Origin: an uncultured Bacteroidota bacterium
GTDB taxonomy: Bacteria; Bacteroidota; Bacteroidia; Flavobacteriales; Flavobacteriaceae
Assembly (NCBI GenBank): GCA_902613595.1
Contig: CACMHY010000001.1
Coordinates: 558,001-622,000, forward strand
Direction: 5' to 3'
Length of the DNA: 64,000 nucleotides
Shown here: piece by piece, positions 38,364 through 46,049 of the stretch
Layout: each line of letters starts with the position of its first letter
Position numbering within the stretch: position 1 is the stretch's first letter
Position numbers and translations under genes: made by a program
The notes under the pieces: model-generated
Database searches by the model: none
Told to the model about the DNA's origin: nothing
The model's input: the letters and a program-made list of their open reading frames with translations, nothing else

Positions 38364-38399
38364 AGTTTTTAACAAAAAACTGTATTTTTCAGTTTTTGT
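38364..38399. repeat. Overlapping inverted repeats upstream of nrdB
   Basis: Three arms: AGTTTTT (38364-38370), ACAAAAAACTG (38372-38382) and CAGTTTTTGT (38390-38399). The middle arm can pair with either outer arm, so two hairpins are mutually exclusive. This lies about 100 bp before the nrdB start in the gap 38263-38485, where I see no gene. It could be a regulatory element for nrdB, but low complexity makes chance pairing possible. Confidence 0.35.
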
Positions 38400-38485
38400 C
38401 TAAAAAAAATCCTTTTATAAATAATTGTATATCAGCTAATTAAAAAAAGAGGTCTCTGTCAACCCGCAAAAACACTGGCAAACTC

Positions 38486-39052
38486 TTAGGATGTCTTTTT
38501 TGCACTTGCATGCAATACATTAAACCAATCTTTTCCAAATTTTCTAATCAAAGCTGTTTTTACAAATTGATAGACTGGAATTTTAATAGCCTCACCTAGA
38601 GAACAGGCATCTGAACAAATACTCCACTTATGATAATTAACAGCCAATGTCTTATTATATCGGTTTATTCTTAATGGATACAAGTGACATGATATTGGCT
38701 TTTGAAAATCTATTGATTTATTTCTGTAAGCATTTTCTATACCGCAAGAGGCAACACCCGTAGATGAAAAAACTACATAGGCACATTCTTTTCCATTTAC
38801 AAGTGGAGTTTCAAAATCACCATCTAATCCATCTATATAAACTCCTTGTTTTTCAATAGTCTCTATCCCCTTTTTACTTAAGTAGGGTTTTATTTTTGAA
38901 TAATTCTTCTGGAGATATTTAACCTCATTTTTTTCTAGTGGTGCACCTGCTTCACCTGCAACACAACACTGACCTTTGCACTTTGAAATGTTACATGCAA
39001 ATTCTTCAGATAATACCTCATCTGAAATCAGAGTATCCTTAACTAAAATCAT
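38486..39052 (-). CDS. DUF3109 family cysteine-rich protein
   Basis: A 188-residue protein of DUF3109, a family common in Bacteroidota and likely to bind metal. Cys clusters are conserved: CNISKCKGQCC near the N-terminus, then KECAYVVF, ASCGIENA, SCHLYPLR and WSICSDACSLG. This pattern resembles the YkgJ zinc/iron-chelating families. I chose the ATG at 39052 (MILVKDTLISDEVL); a longer in-frame start at 39142 would overlap the divergent marC-like gene and encode an unlikely Lys-rich extension. Function unknown. Confidence 0.88.
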   Translation of the reverse strand: MILVKDTLISDEVLSEEFACNISKCKGQCCVAGEAGAPLEKNEVKYLQKNYSKIKPYLSKKGIETIEKQGVYIDGLDGDFETPLVNGKECAYVVFSSTGVASCGIENAYRNKSIDFQKPISCHLYPLRINRYNKTLAVNYHKWSICSDACSLGEAIKIPVYQFVKTALIRKFGKDWFNVLHASAKKTS

Positions 39053-39108
39053 TAGATTTTTTTTGTAAAAATATATAATAATTGATTTTTTGATTAGAAT
39101 ATCTGATT

Positions 39109-39116
39109 TAGATTTG
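39109..39116 (+). promoter_or_regulatory. Candidate -7 box before the MarC-family gene
   Basis: TAGATTTG matches TAnnTTTG and ends 13 bases before the GTG start at 39130. TTTG at 39089-39092 lies 16 bases upstream and could serve as the -33 element, slightly closer than usual. The site also overlaps the region upstream of the divergent DUF3109 gene. Confidence 0.35.
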
Positions 39117-39129
39117 CAAAAAAATAAAA

Positions 39130-39699
39130 GTGATTGACGCAAAAGAAATTTTCACTGCTAGTTTAGTTTTGTTCGCTGTAATTGACATAGTTGGAAATAT
39201 TCCTTTGGTCATATCACTAAGAGAAAAGGTAGGACACATTCAATCAGAAAAAGCCTCAATAATAGCGGCAATTATTATGATTGGATTTTTATTTGTAGGA
39301 GAAGAGATACTCAAGCTTATTGGGATTGATATTAATTCATTTGCAGTTGCAGGTTCCTTTGTTATTTTTTTTCTAGCCCTAGAGATGATACTCGGGATAT
39401 CTATTTTTAGTAATGATGCTCCAGAAACAGCTTCAATTGTACCTCTTGCATTTCCAATGATTGCAGGGGCGGGAACAATGACATCTTTACTTTCTTTACG
39501 AGCAGAATATCAAGTTTTAAATATTATTTTTGCCATTATAATAAATATTATTTTTGTTTATATAATTTTAAAATCATCAAAATATATTGAGAATTTTTTA
39601 GGTAAATCAGGCATCAACATAATCCGAAAGGTTTTTGGAATTATTCTACTAGCAATTGCCGTAAAGTTATTCACTTCAAATATTAGTCAACTATTTTAG
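39130..39699 (+). CDS. MarC family (UPF0056) membrane protein
   Basis: A 189-residue inner-membrane protein with six predicted membrane segments. Family signatures are LFAVIDIVGNIPLVISLR at the N-terminus and PLAFPMIAGAGTMTSLLSL in the middle. The gene starts with GTG at 39130, which matches where family members begin. The family was once linked to multiple antibiotic resistance but has no established function. A small membrane-protein gene follows after four bases. Confidence 0.9.
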   Translation: MIDAKEIFTASLVLFAVIDIVGNIPLVISLREKVGHIQSEKASIIAAIIMIGFLFVGEEILKLIGIDINSFAVAGSFVIFFLALEMILGISIFSNDAPETASIVPLAFPMIAGAGTMTSLLSLRAEYQVLNIIFAIIINIIFVYIILKSSKYIENFLGKSGINIIRKVFGIILLAIAVKLFTSNISQLF

Positions 39700-39703
39700 A
39701 ATC

Positions 39704-39904
39704 ATGAAAGTATTATATTACACACTCATTCTAATTGCTTTAAGCATATTTATATTTAATTTATTTCAGGTGGATTGGTCAAATCCAATAAGTGGAAAAA
39801 GTGCAGTTGCTGTCATATGTGCTATAGCATCTGGGAGTGCAATTCTATTATTAATAATTCTCATTCTATCAAAAAAGATAGCTGAAAGACTGAATAAAAA
39901 ATAG
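39704..39904 (+). CDS. Small two-span membrane protein
   Basis: A 66-residue protein with two hydrophobic helices (YYTLILIALSIFIFNLF and AVICAIASGSAILLLIILIL) and a basic C-terminus (KKIAERLNKK). I do not recognise the family with certainty. It starts four bases after the MarC-family gene, so they are probably cotranscribed, and it converges with the S41 protease gene, whose stop is 11 bases away. Confidence 0.7.
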   Translation: MKVLYYTLILIALSIFIFNLFQVDWSNPISGKSAVAVICAIASGSAILLLIILILSKKIAERLNKK

Positions 39905-39915
39905 TATTACATTTA

Positions 39916-41496
39916 TCAATCTAACTCCATCGCTCTAATCACAAATTTATCATTTTGGTTGGCAATCTTGAAGTATGTGTTTTCATCATACACTTGAAGA
40001 GCAATAAAGGCTTTTATAGAATTTAAAATGTTTTTTTTATTTTTTTTTGTCACTTTAATAGGAAGATTATTTTTCTTGCAAAATTCTGTAAAAGAGTCAA
40101 TAAACTGATTCGGATTCGGCAACTCTTCATTCAAAAATTTTTGTTTGTTATCAAAGTTGAAATTTTTTACATTTTTATCTAACTCTAAAAAAACAAAAAG
40201 ATCAATTAGGTTAGAACCTATTATATAATCATTCCATAACTCATCTTTTGTTTCCTGAGTGGAAACATATATGTCAGGAGTAATGCCACCCCCCCCGTAA
40301 ACCGTTTTCCCTTTAGGTGTTCTAAAAATCAAACTATCATTAATCGGTATTTTTGAGGGATCATTCATTTCACCTGTTTGGTGTCGTTTGCGAACTTCAG
40401 CATAATAATCTGTTCGACTTGAAGAGTCGTAAGGTCTTTGAATAGATCTCCCAGTTGGGGTGTAGTATCTCGCTGTAGTAAGTCGAACTTGGTCTCCCTG
40501 ACCAAGAGGCATTTGTTGCTGAACAAGACCTTTTCCAAAAGTCCTTCTTCCTATGATTAAGCCTCTATCGTTATCTTGGACAGCACCAGCGACAACCTCG
40601 CTTGCAGAAGCAGAATCTTCGTCCACTAAAATTAAAAGTTCTCCTTTTTCAAAAAGGCCTCCTGATGTAGAAAATGTTTGCACTCTTTTTCCATTATTAG
40701 CCTCAACAATTACTATACCCTTTTTTGCTTCTAACAAGTCATCTGCAATTTTTTTAGCAGGTTGTAGATATCCCCCTGGGTTTCCTCTTAAATCTATTAT
40801 CAGTCTTTTCATTTTTTTAGCCTTCAAAAAAGTAATTGCATTTTTAAACTCGGAATAAGTAGTTTGTGAAAAACGGTTGATTTTGATGTAGCCTGTGATT
40901 TCATCTATCATATACAATGCATTAACACTTGGAAGTGGTACTGGACCTCTAACAATATTAAAACTGTAAATAGAGTCTTCTTTTTTTCTATAAACTGATA
41001 ACCGTACGGGTGTTTTTGAGTTCCCCTTTAATCTTGAAATAATTTGATCACTGTTCAATTTTTTTTGAAATAGAGTATCTTCATCAGCCATTAATATTCG
41101 GTCTCCTGACAATAAACCTGCTTTTTCGCTGGGACCGCCTTTTAATACTCTACTTACTGCAACAGTGTCTTGTAACATTCTAAACTGTACACCTATTCCA
41201 TGAAAATTACCTTTCATACTTTCAGAGAGCGATTCTATTTGAACTGCTGGTATGAATACTGAATGGGGATCAAGTTTATTAACTATTTCTTTAATCACAA
41301 TATTTACTAAGCTATCTGAATTAATCTCATCCACATAATCTTGAGTTAGATATTTAATTAACCTATTAAGTTTTTGAACGCTTGAGTTATCTGAATTTGT
41401 TGAATAAGAATTTATGAAATTGTTTGATCCCAAAAGATACCCAATTGAAACTGAGAGAATAATTATTAAACCTAAATAAAGATTGTTATTTTTCAT
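39916..41496 (-). CDS. S41-family C-terminal processing protease (Ctp)
   Basis: A 526-residue periplasmic serine protease. An N-terminal membrane segment (LYLGLIIILSVSIGYLLG) anchors or exports it. A PDZ domain follows (GIGVQFRMLQDTVAVSRVL, GDRILMADEDT), then the S41 protease core. The catalytic Ser lies in EDSASASEVVAGA and the Lys in FGKGLVQQQMPLG; LRGNPGGYL is the conserved loop. The C-terminal 130 residues form a helical region. It lies nine bases after the dCMP deaminase gene in a minus-strand group. Such proteases trim or degrade envelope proteins. Confidence 0.93.
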   Translation of the reverse strand: MKNNNLYLGLIIILSVSIGYLLGSNNFINSYSTNSDNSSVQKLNRLIKYLTQDYVDEINSDSLVNIVIKEIVNKLDPHSVFIPAVQIESLSESMKGNFHGIGVQFRMLQDTVAVSRVLKGGPSEKAGLLSGDRILMADEDTLFQKKLNSDQIISRLKGNSKTPVRLSVYRKKEDSIYSFNIVRGPVPLPSVNALYMIDEITGYIKINRFSQTTYSEFKNAITFLKAKKMKRLIIDLRGNPGGYLQPAKKIADDLLEAKKGIVIVEANNGKRVQTFSTSGGLFEKGELLILVDEDSASASEVVAGAVQDNDRGLIIGRRTFGKGLVQQQMPLGQGDQVRLTTARYYTPTGRSIQRPYDSSSRTDYYAEVRKRHQTGEMNDPSKIPINDSLIFRTPKGKTVYGGGGITPDIYVSTQETKDELWNDYIIGSNLIDLFVFLELDKNVKNFNFDNKQKFLNEELPNPNQFIDSFTEFCKKNNLPIKVTKKNKKNILNSIKAFIALQVYDENTYFKIANQNDKFVIRAMELD

Positions 41497-41505
41497 AAAT
41501 TATAT

Positions 41506-41925
41506 TTAAGGCAAGTGGTCTAATACAACACCTGCTTTTTTTAAAAACTTTAGTCCTGAAGAATCTTTATAAGCAATAGAATAAACCACCCTAACGATTC
41601 CAGCTTGATGTATTAATTTACTGCACTCTTTACAGGGAGAAAGTGTAATGTAAAGCGTAGCGCCTTTACAAGATTGTGTAGAAGCTGCTACTTTCAAAAT
41701 TGCATTTGCTTCAGCGTGAAGAACATACCACTTTGTATAATTGTCTTCATCTTCACAAATATTTTCAAATCCAGATGGAGTGCCATTATATCCGTCAGAG
41801 ATAATCATTCTATCTTTTACAATTAATGCACCAACTTTTTTCCTTTTGCAATATGAGAGCTGCCCCCAAATTTTAGCCATCTCTAAATAAGCTCTGTCGT
41901 ACTTTTCTTGTTTCTTTTGCACCAT
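41506..41925 (-). CDS. Deoxycytidylate (dCMP) deaminase
   Basis: A 139-residue zinc-dependent deaminase that converts dCMP to dUMP for thymidylate synthesis. The zinc and catalytic motif is HAEANAIL, with the second half LSPCKECSKLI. The N-terminal region KVGALIVKDRMIISDGYNGTPSGF is typical of the dCMP/ComEB family. The length is normal. It belongs to a minus-strand group with the DjlA-like and HupE genes upstream and the S41 protease downstream, an order often seen in Flavobacteriia by my recollection. Confidence 0.93.
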   Translation of the reverse strand: MVQKKQEKYDRAYLEMAKIWGQLSYCKRKKVGALIVKDRMIISDGYNGTPSGFENICEDEDNYTKWYVLHAEANAILKVAASTQSCKGATLYITLSPCKECSKLIHQAGIVRVVYSIAYKDSSGLKFLKKAGVVLDHLP

Positions 41926-41959
41926 CGCTACTAATATAGCACTTAGTATGAAATCTAAT

Positions 41960-42535
41960 TTAAATTCGGTTTAAAATCATAAATAAAGCTTGAGATAATA
42001 TCATAGCACCTATCAAAAATTCCCATTTATTTTTTGATTGCTTTAGTATTTTTAAAACAATAAAAGAAAGTATTAAAACTAAAATAACAATTAAGACCTG
42101 TGCAAGTTCAACACCTAGAGCAAAAGAAAAAAGTGATATACTGACGTCATTTTCTGGAATTAACATTTTAAAATACCTTCCAAAACCCAATCCATGAATT
42201 ATACCAAAAATACCTGTTAAAAGTGGGTAAAGAAATTTCCTTTTTGAAAAATTATTTTGGCTTGGATAAAAAAGGAAGATGGAATTTATTGCTATCGTGA
42301 TTGGTATTAGTAATTCTATCCAATACGCTGAAAAGGGAATTTTTAAATAAAAGTTCCCTATTAGTGATAGGGTATGTCCAATGGTAAAAATAGTTACCCA
42401 CCACAGTAACTTTCGCCACTGCAGAAATGTGAAAGGAATTGCCATTGTAATTATAAAATAAAAATGGTCTAGACCTTCCCAATCAATGACATGCCAAAAA
42501 CCAAGCTTGGTATAAAACCATAAAAATTCAATCAT
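41960..42535 (-). CDS. HupE/UreJ family membrane protein
   Basis: A 191-residue protein with about six membrane segments, of the HupE/UreJ family linked in some members to nickel or cobalt transport. Conserved polar positions in the helices are visible: GLDHFYFI, FTIGHTLSLIG, FGIIHGLGFGRYF and GVELAQVLIV. No urease or hydrogenase genes are near, so the metal role is not supported by context. Its start overlaps the end of the DjlA-like gene by four bases (ATGA), so translation is probably coupled. Confidence 0.88.
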   Translation of the reverse strand: MIEFLWFYTKLGFWHVIDWEGLDHFYFIITMAIPFTFLQWRKLLWWVTIFTIGHTLSLIGNFYLKIPFSAYWIELLIPITIAINSIFLFYPSQNNFSKRKFLYPLLTGIFGIIHGLGFGRYFKMLIPENDVSISLFSFALGVELAQVLIVILVLILSFIVLKILKQSKNKWEFLIGAMILSQALFMILNRI

Positions 42536-43257
42536 AAGCCTCTCTCATTTTGAATTGTTTCATATGCTTTTTGTACCTCTTGAAATTTTTCTTGAGCCCC
42601 CTTGATAAGGGCAGGATCCTTTGATTGTAATTTATCAGGGTGATATTTTTTGGCCATTTCTCTATAAGCTTTTTTTACTTCAGAATCTGAGACATTAGGT
42701 GAAATTTCCAAAATCTTATATGCACTATCAGAATCTTCAAAAAACATTGCTTTTATACTTTCAAAATCTGAAATCCGAATACCAAGTGCAGATGCAATCT
42801 GATCTATTTTACTTAATTCACTCTGAGAAACATTACCATCGGCTTTAGCAACTCCAAAGAGAAAATATAATACTTGTAAACGCGTCTCATAAGGAGAATT
42901 TTCAACAAATATTTTTGCTAATTTTTGTATATTTTGTACTTCATTTTTGATTTGCTCATTGAAAGTTTCAAATATTATTGAAGCCTGTTGAGTTCCATAA
43001 TTTGATATAAAAAAGTTTCTCACAAATTGAAGCTCTTCTGTTTTAATTTTACCATCAGCTTTAATAACAGTTGCCGAAAGGGCTAATAAATTAAGTTGAA
43101 ATGTTTTTGTTTTGGAACCGTATGAAACCCAAGATTGAAAGGAAGAATTTGAGTTTTTATTGAGTTGATCAATAAGACTCCCAATGAAAAATCCAAAAAG
43201 TGCTCCGGGAAATCTAAAAAAATAGTATCCTAAAAAAGCAACAAACCATTTAATCAT
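42532..43257 (-). CDS. DjlA-like protein: TerB-like plus C-terminal J domain
   Basis: A 241-residue co-chaperone-like protein. An N-terminal hydrophobic segment (FVAFLGYYFFRFPGALFGFFIG) is followed by a TerB-like helical domain (residues about 50-165, with VIKADGKIKTEEL and VAKADGNVSQSELSKID as its paired acidic motifs). A J domain closes the protein with the Hsp70-contact HPD in AKKYHPDKLQ. This is the domain order of DjlA. It should stimulate a DnaK protein at the inner membrane. It leads the minus-strand group with HupE, dCMP deaminase and protease genes. Confidence 0.9.
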   Translation of the reverse strand: MIKWFVAFLGYYFFRFPGALFGFFIGSLIDQLNKNSNSSFQSWVSYGSKTKTFQLNLLALSATVIKADGKIKTEELQFVRNFFISNYGTQQASIIFETFNEQIKNEVQNIQKLAKIFVENSPYETRLQVLYFLFGVAKADGNVSQSELSKIDQIASALGIRISDFESIKAMFFEDSDSAYKILEISPNVSDSEVKKAYREMAKKYHPDKLQSKDPALIKGAQEKFQEVQKAYETIQNERGL

Positions 43258-43332
43258 AAATATGTAATTATTTATTCTACAAATTTGATAAATTAAATTG
43301 TCCTTGCAAAACAGTACAATTTCATTAATTCT

Positions 43333-43340
43333 TATATTTG
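43333..43340 (+). promoter_or_regulatory. Candidate -7 box before the bacilliredoxin gene
   Basis: TATATTTG matches the -7 consensus and ends 12 bases before the ATG at 43353, giving a leader of only a few bases if used. No -33 element at the standard distance is clear. Confidence 0.33.
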
Positions 43341-43352
43341 AAAAAAAAAGAT

Positions 43353-43763
43353 ATGTACCCTGAAGAAATAGTAAAACCGATGAAAGAGGAGTTGACCAAC
43401 ATTGGTTTCAATGAACTCTTGACACGAGATGATGTAAATATTACTTTAGAAAAACCTGGAACCACTCTTATTGTTGTAAATTCCATTTGCGGTTGTGCAG
43501 CAGCTAATGCAAGACCTGGAGTTCATTTATCTCTTCAAAATAATAAAAAGCCGGACAATTTGGTCACAGTTTTTGCTGGTGTTGATACTGAAGCTACAAA
43601 TAGAGCGAGAGAGATGATGATCCCATTCCCTCCCTCCTCCCCAAGTATTGCTTTGTTTAAAAATGGAACTTTAGTACACATGATCGAAAGGCATCATATT
43701 GAAGGAAGACCAGCGGAACTCATCGCAGAAAATCTTAAAGAGGCTTATAATAGTCACTGTTGA
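43353..43763 (+). CDS. BrxA/BrxB-family bacilliredoxin (YphP-like)
   Basis: A 136-residue thioredoxin-fold protein of the BrxA/BrxB family. The family motif CGC is present in VNSICGCAAANARPG, the site that exchanges disulfides with bacillithiol-modified proteins in Firmicutes. Other signatures are VFAGVDTEATNRAREM and PPSSPSIALFKNG. The ATG at 43353 (MYPEEIVKPM) matches where family members start; an upstream in-frame TTG at 43338 lies inside a -7 box match. A bacillithiol or similar thiol in this organism is inferred only. Confidence 0.93.
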   Translation: MYPEEIVKPMKEELTNIGFNELLTRDDVNITLEKPGTTLIVVNSICGCAAANARPGVHLSLQNNKKPDNLVTVFAGVDTEATNRAREMMIPFPPSSPSIALFKNGTLVHMIERHHIEGRPAELIAENLKEAYNSHC

Positions 43764-43867
43764 TTTCTAAAATTATTTCCCAGAGTATTTAAAGTTCTTA
43801 GAGATGCTCTGCACAAAATTATTTTCCGATGCCTGTTAGGAAGCAAAACAATCGTAAGACTTCATAA

Positions 43868-43904
43868 ATCATTTTCAAATGATCCAAAGGATTTGTAATC
43901 TTTT
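43868..43904. terminator. Two adjacent hairpins between convergent genes
   Basis: ATCATTT-TC-AAATGAT is a near-palindrome at 43868-43883, followed directly by AAAGGATT-TGT-AATCTTTT (43886-43904, one G-T pair). They lie in the 179-base gap between the convergent bacilliredoxin and histidine kinase genes, so they may stop transcription from both sides. The stems are AT-rich and the T-runs weak. Confidence 0.4.
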
Positions 43905-43942
43905 GATAGATTAGAAGACACAACCCAAAAATAAATTATAAA

Positions 43943-45415
43943 CTAATCTCCAAAATTTGGAAGGGTAATTGTAAAAGTGGTTCCCTTTCTGTTTTTGGAT
44001 ATATATTCTATTGATCCTTTATGTGATTCAATAATTTTTTTCACAATACCGAGACCCAATCCCATCCCAGAAGTTTTTGTAGTAAATTTTGGTTCAAAAA
44101 TTTTATCTCTAATGTCATCGGGTATTCCATCTCCATTATCTGTAATGGATAGAATTGTTTTATCCGTTTCAGTTGACAATTGAACTCCAATAATTGGGTT
44201 TCTCTCTTTAGGAACAGATTGAAGAGCGTTTTGAACAATATTAGTTATAATCCTAATCCACTGTGTTTTATCTAGTTTATGAAAAATTTGTGATTTATTA
44301 GAAGAGAAAATAATATGTTTTTTATCAAAAATGCTTACCGCCATTTTTGTTACTTCTACTAGATCCGCTTTTTTCATCTTAGGTTTGGGTAAGGAAGCAA
44401 AATCAGAAAATGCTTCTGCCACGTCACTCATTGTATCAATTTGTTGAATTAATAAGCCAGAAAAGTCTTTTAATTTTTGTTTGTTTTCGGGGTCATTTGG
44501 ATCATATTGTTTCTGAAAGCTTTGAATTGTAAGTCTCATTGGAGTCAATGGATTTTTTATTTCGTGAGCTACTTGACGAGCCATTTCCTGCCATGCTTGT
44601 TGGCGTTCTGTCTTAGCAAGTTTTTCGGCACTATCAGCAAGGTCATCAACCATTTTATTGTAGGAAACAATTAGACTATCGATTTCTCTAGTAGCATTTT
44701 TTAAATAAATTTTCTCATTCTTTTTTTCTAGTCTCATTTGACCCATCCTTACTTTAATTGTTTCTAAAGATCTAGTGACAAATCTTGAAAGGAAATATGC
44801 AATTAAAATTACACCTATTAGAAGAAGCACATATATCTGATACAGATTTTCTATAAATGTGTTGAGCTCATTTTCTGAAAATGAAACATCCTCAAAGTAA
44901 GGAAAGAATAAAATTGCATAAGGATTATTAAGTTGATCTCTTAATATATTATAAGAAGCATGAAAATTATCAATCTCTGATTTATAGTGCTCGATATAAT
45001 TCCCTGTTTTAGAAGCTCTTATTTTTTTAAGTAGTTCAGCCCCAAGTCTGTAATTGTTAGCTACAACTTCAAGTGGAGAATGATAAATAAAAATCGGATC
45101 TCCATCTATTGTAAAAAGTGAATATTGAACATTATGGATGCTATTTATTTTTTCAAAATCAGAACTGTATTTTTTCCAAAAATCGACAGATTTTTTACTT
45201 AAATCATGTTTGCTAGATAAATAATCAATATGTCTTTTTATCTGAATTTCTTTTCTTGTAAGGCGACCCAAATGATAATTTTCTCTTTGCGATTCATATT
45301 GAATTGTTGTTGTTCCCAAAATCATTAATCCAGCAATAACTAGCATTCCAATCATTACTATGAAAAGTCTTGTTCTAAATGAAATCCGTTTAGGAAATTT
45401 AAATTTATTAATCAT
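43943..45415 (-). CDS. Membrane sensor histidine kinase, NtrY-like
   Basis: A 490-residue kinase. Two membrane segments (about residues 17-37 and 192-212) flank a periplasmic sensing region. A HAMP-like linker follows. The phosphoacceptor His is in ARQVAHEIKNPLTPMRL, and the ATP-binding domain has NIVQNALQSVP (N box), DNGDGIPDD and GMGLGLGIVKKI. The HEIKNPLTP box resembles NtrY and also PorY, the kinase of the type IX secretion regulatory pair, so PorY is a possible identity. No response regulator gene is adjacent. Its start overlaps the hemJ-like stop by four bases. Confidence 0.9.
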   Translation of the reverse strand: MINKFKFPKRISFRTRLFIVMIGMLVIAGLMILGTTTIQYESQRENYHLGRLTRKEIQIKRHIDYLSSKHDLSKKSVDFWKKYSSDFEKINSIHNVQYSLFTIDGDPIFIYHSPLEVVANNYRLGAELLKKIRASKTGNYIEHYKSEIDNFHASYNILRDQLNNPYAILFFPYFEDVSFSENELNTFIENLYQIYVLLLIGVILIAYFLSRFVTRSLETIKVRMGQMRLEKKNEKIYLKNATREIDSLIVSYNKMVDDLADSAEKLAKTERQQAWQEMARQVAHEIKNPLTPMRLTIQSFQKQYDPNDPENKQKLKDFSGLLIQQIDTMSDVAEAFSDFASLPKPKMKKADLVEVTKMAVSIFDKKHIIFSSNKSQIFHKLDKTQWIRIITNIVQNALQSVPKERNPIIGVQLSTETDKTILSITDNGDGIPDDIRDKIFEPKFTTKTSGMGLGLGIVKKIIESHKGSIEYISKNRKGTTFTITLPNFGD

Positions 45416-45948
45416 TCGTTTCTTCTAGTTTTTTTATAAAGACGTATCCCCAACATCAAGATAACTATTAAGCCTAAAAAACCAACAAGGCCAGTAATCC
45501 AGTGTAAACTATCTTTAAGAATGACTAAAAAAACAATTGCAAAAAGTAAAATAGTTGCTCCCTCATTCCATATTCGCATAAACATACTAGTATAATTCAA
45601 TTTGTCATTTTGTTGTTTTAAAAACATCTGATGGGTTTTTATATGATATGCAACTAGAACAGAAACAAAAGTTATTTTCAAATGCATCCAGCCTTGAAAA
45701 ATAAATGAAGGAACCAATACTAATAACCAAATTCCAAATGTCATTGCTAATATCGCTGATGGCCATGTTATGATATACCAGAGTCTTTTTGTCATAATTT
45801 TAAATTGAGTAATTAGGATATCTGAATCTCTATTTGTTTTCTTTGAGGCCTCAATATGATAAATAAATAACCTTGGAATGTAAAATAAACCAGCAAACCA
45901 GGTAATTACAAAAATTAAGTGTAAAGCTTTGATATAATTATAATACAA
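45412..45948 (-). CDS. hemJ: Protoporphyrinogen IX oxidase HemJ (CopD-like)
   Basis: A 178-residue inner-membrane protein with four to five helices that oxidises protoporphyrinogen IX to protoporphyrin IX. The conserved His and following motif lie in IKALHLIFVITWFAGLFYIPRLF, and the second conserved region is QFKIMTKRLWYIITWPSA. No upstream ATG exists in frame; the start is TTG at 45948, which fits the family N-terminus. It belongs to the minus-strand arm of the heme cluster (hemH, MATE, hemJ, kinase) and supplies the step between HemF and HemH. Confidence 0.85.
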   Translation of the reverse strand: MYYNYIKALHLIFVITWFAGLFYIPRLFIYHIEASKKTNRDSDILITQFKIMTKRLWYIITWPSAILAMTFGIWLLVLVPSFIFQGWMHLKITFVSVLVAYHIKTHQMFLKQQNDKLNYTSMFMRIWNEGATILLFAIVFLVILKDSLHWITGLVGFLGLIVILMLGIRLYKKTRRNE

Positions 45949-46049
45949 TACGGTTTGCTTTATTGTTATATAGACTAAGTTTAATTCAACTAATGCCTTC
46001 TTAAAATTATAAAATTAAATTCTATTTAATTAAACATCGGTTAATTGAG

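Noticed and set aside
38440-38485. Possible terminator or RNA gene downstream of the DUF3109 gene
   Set aside because: Only a 4-bp stem (GGTT/GACC on the minus strand) before a T-run; too weak to list as a feature.
39053-39142. Longer N-terminus for the DUF3109 protein starting at 39142
   Set aside because: It would overlap the divergent MarC-family start and add a Lys/Ile-rich segment unlike the family; the ATG at 39052 fits better.
43829-43860. GGAAGCA motif suggesting a small SRP RNA
   Set aside because: The surrounding bases do not form the long conserved SRP hairpin and lack the full GGAAGGAAGCAGC-type core.
43829-43867. Mini-ORF encoding MPVRKQNNRKTS in the gap after the bacilliredoxin gene
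   Set aside because: Basic composition recalls small ribosomal proteins, but 12 residues match none I know and it is short enough to arise by chance.
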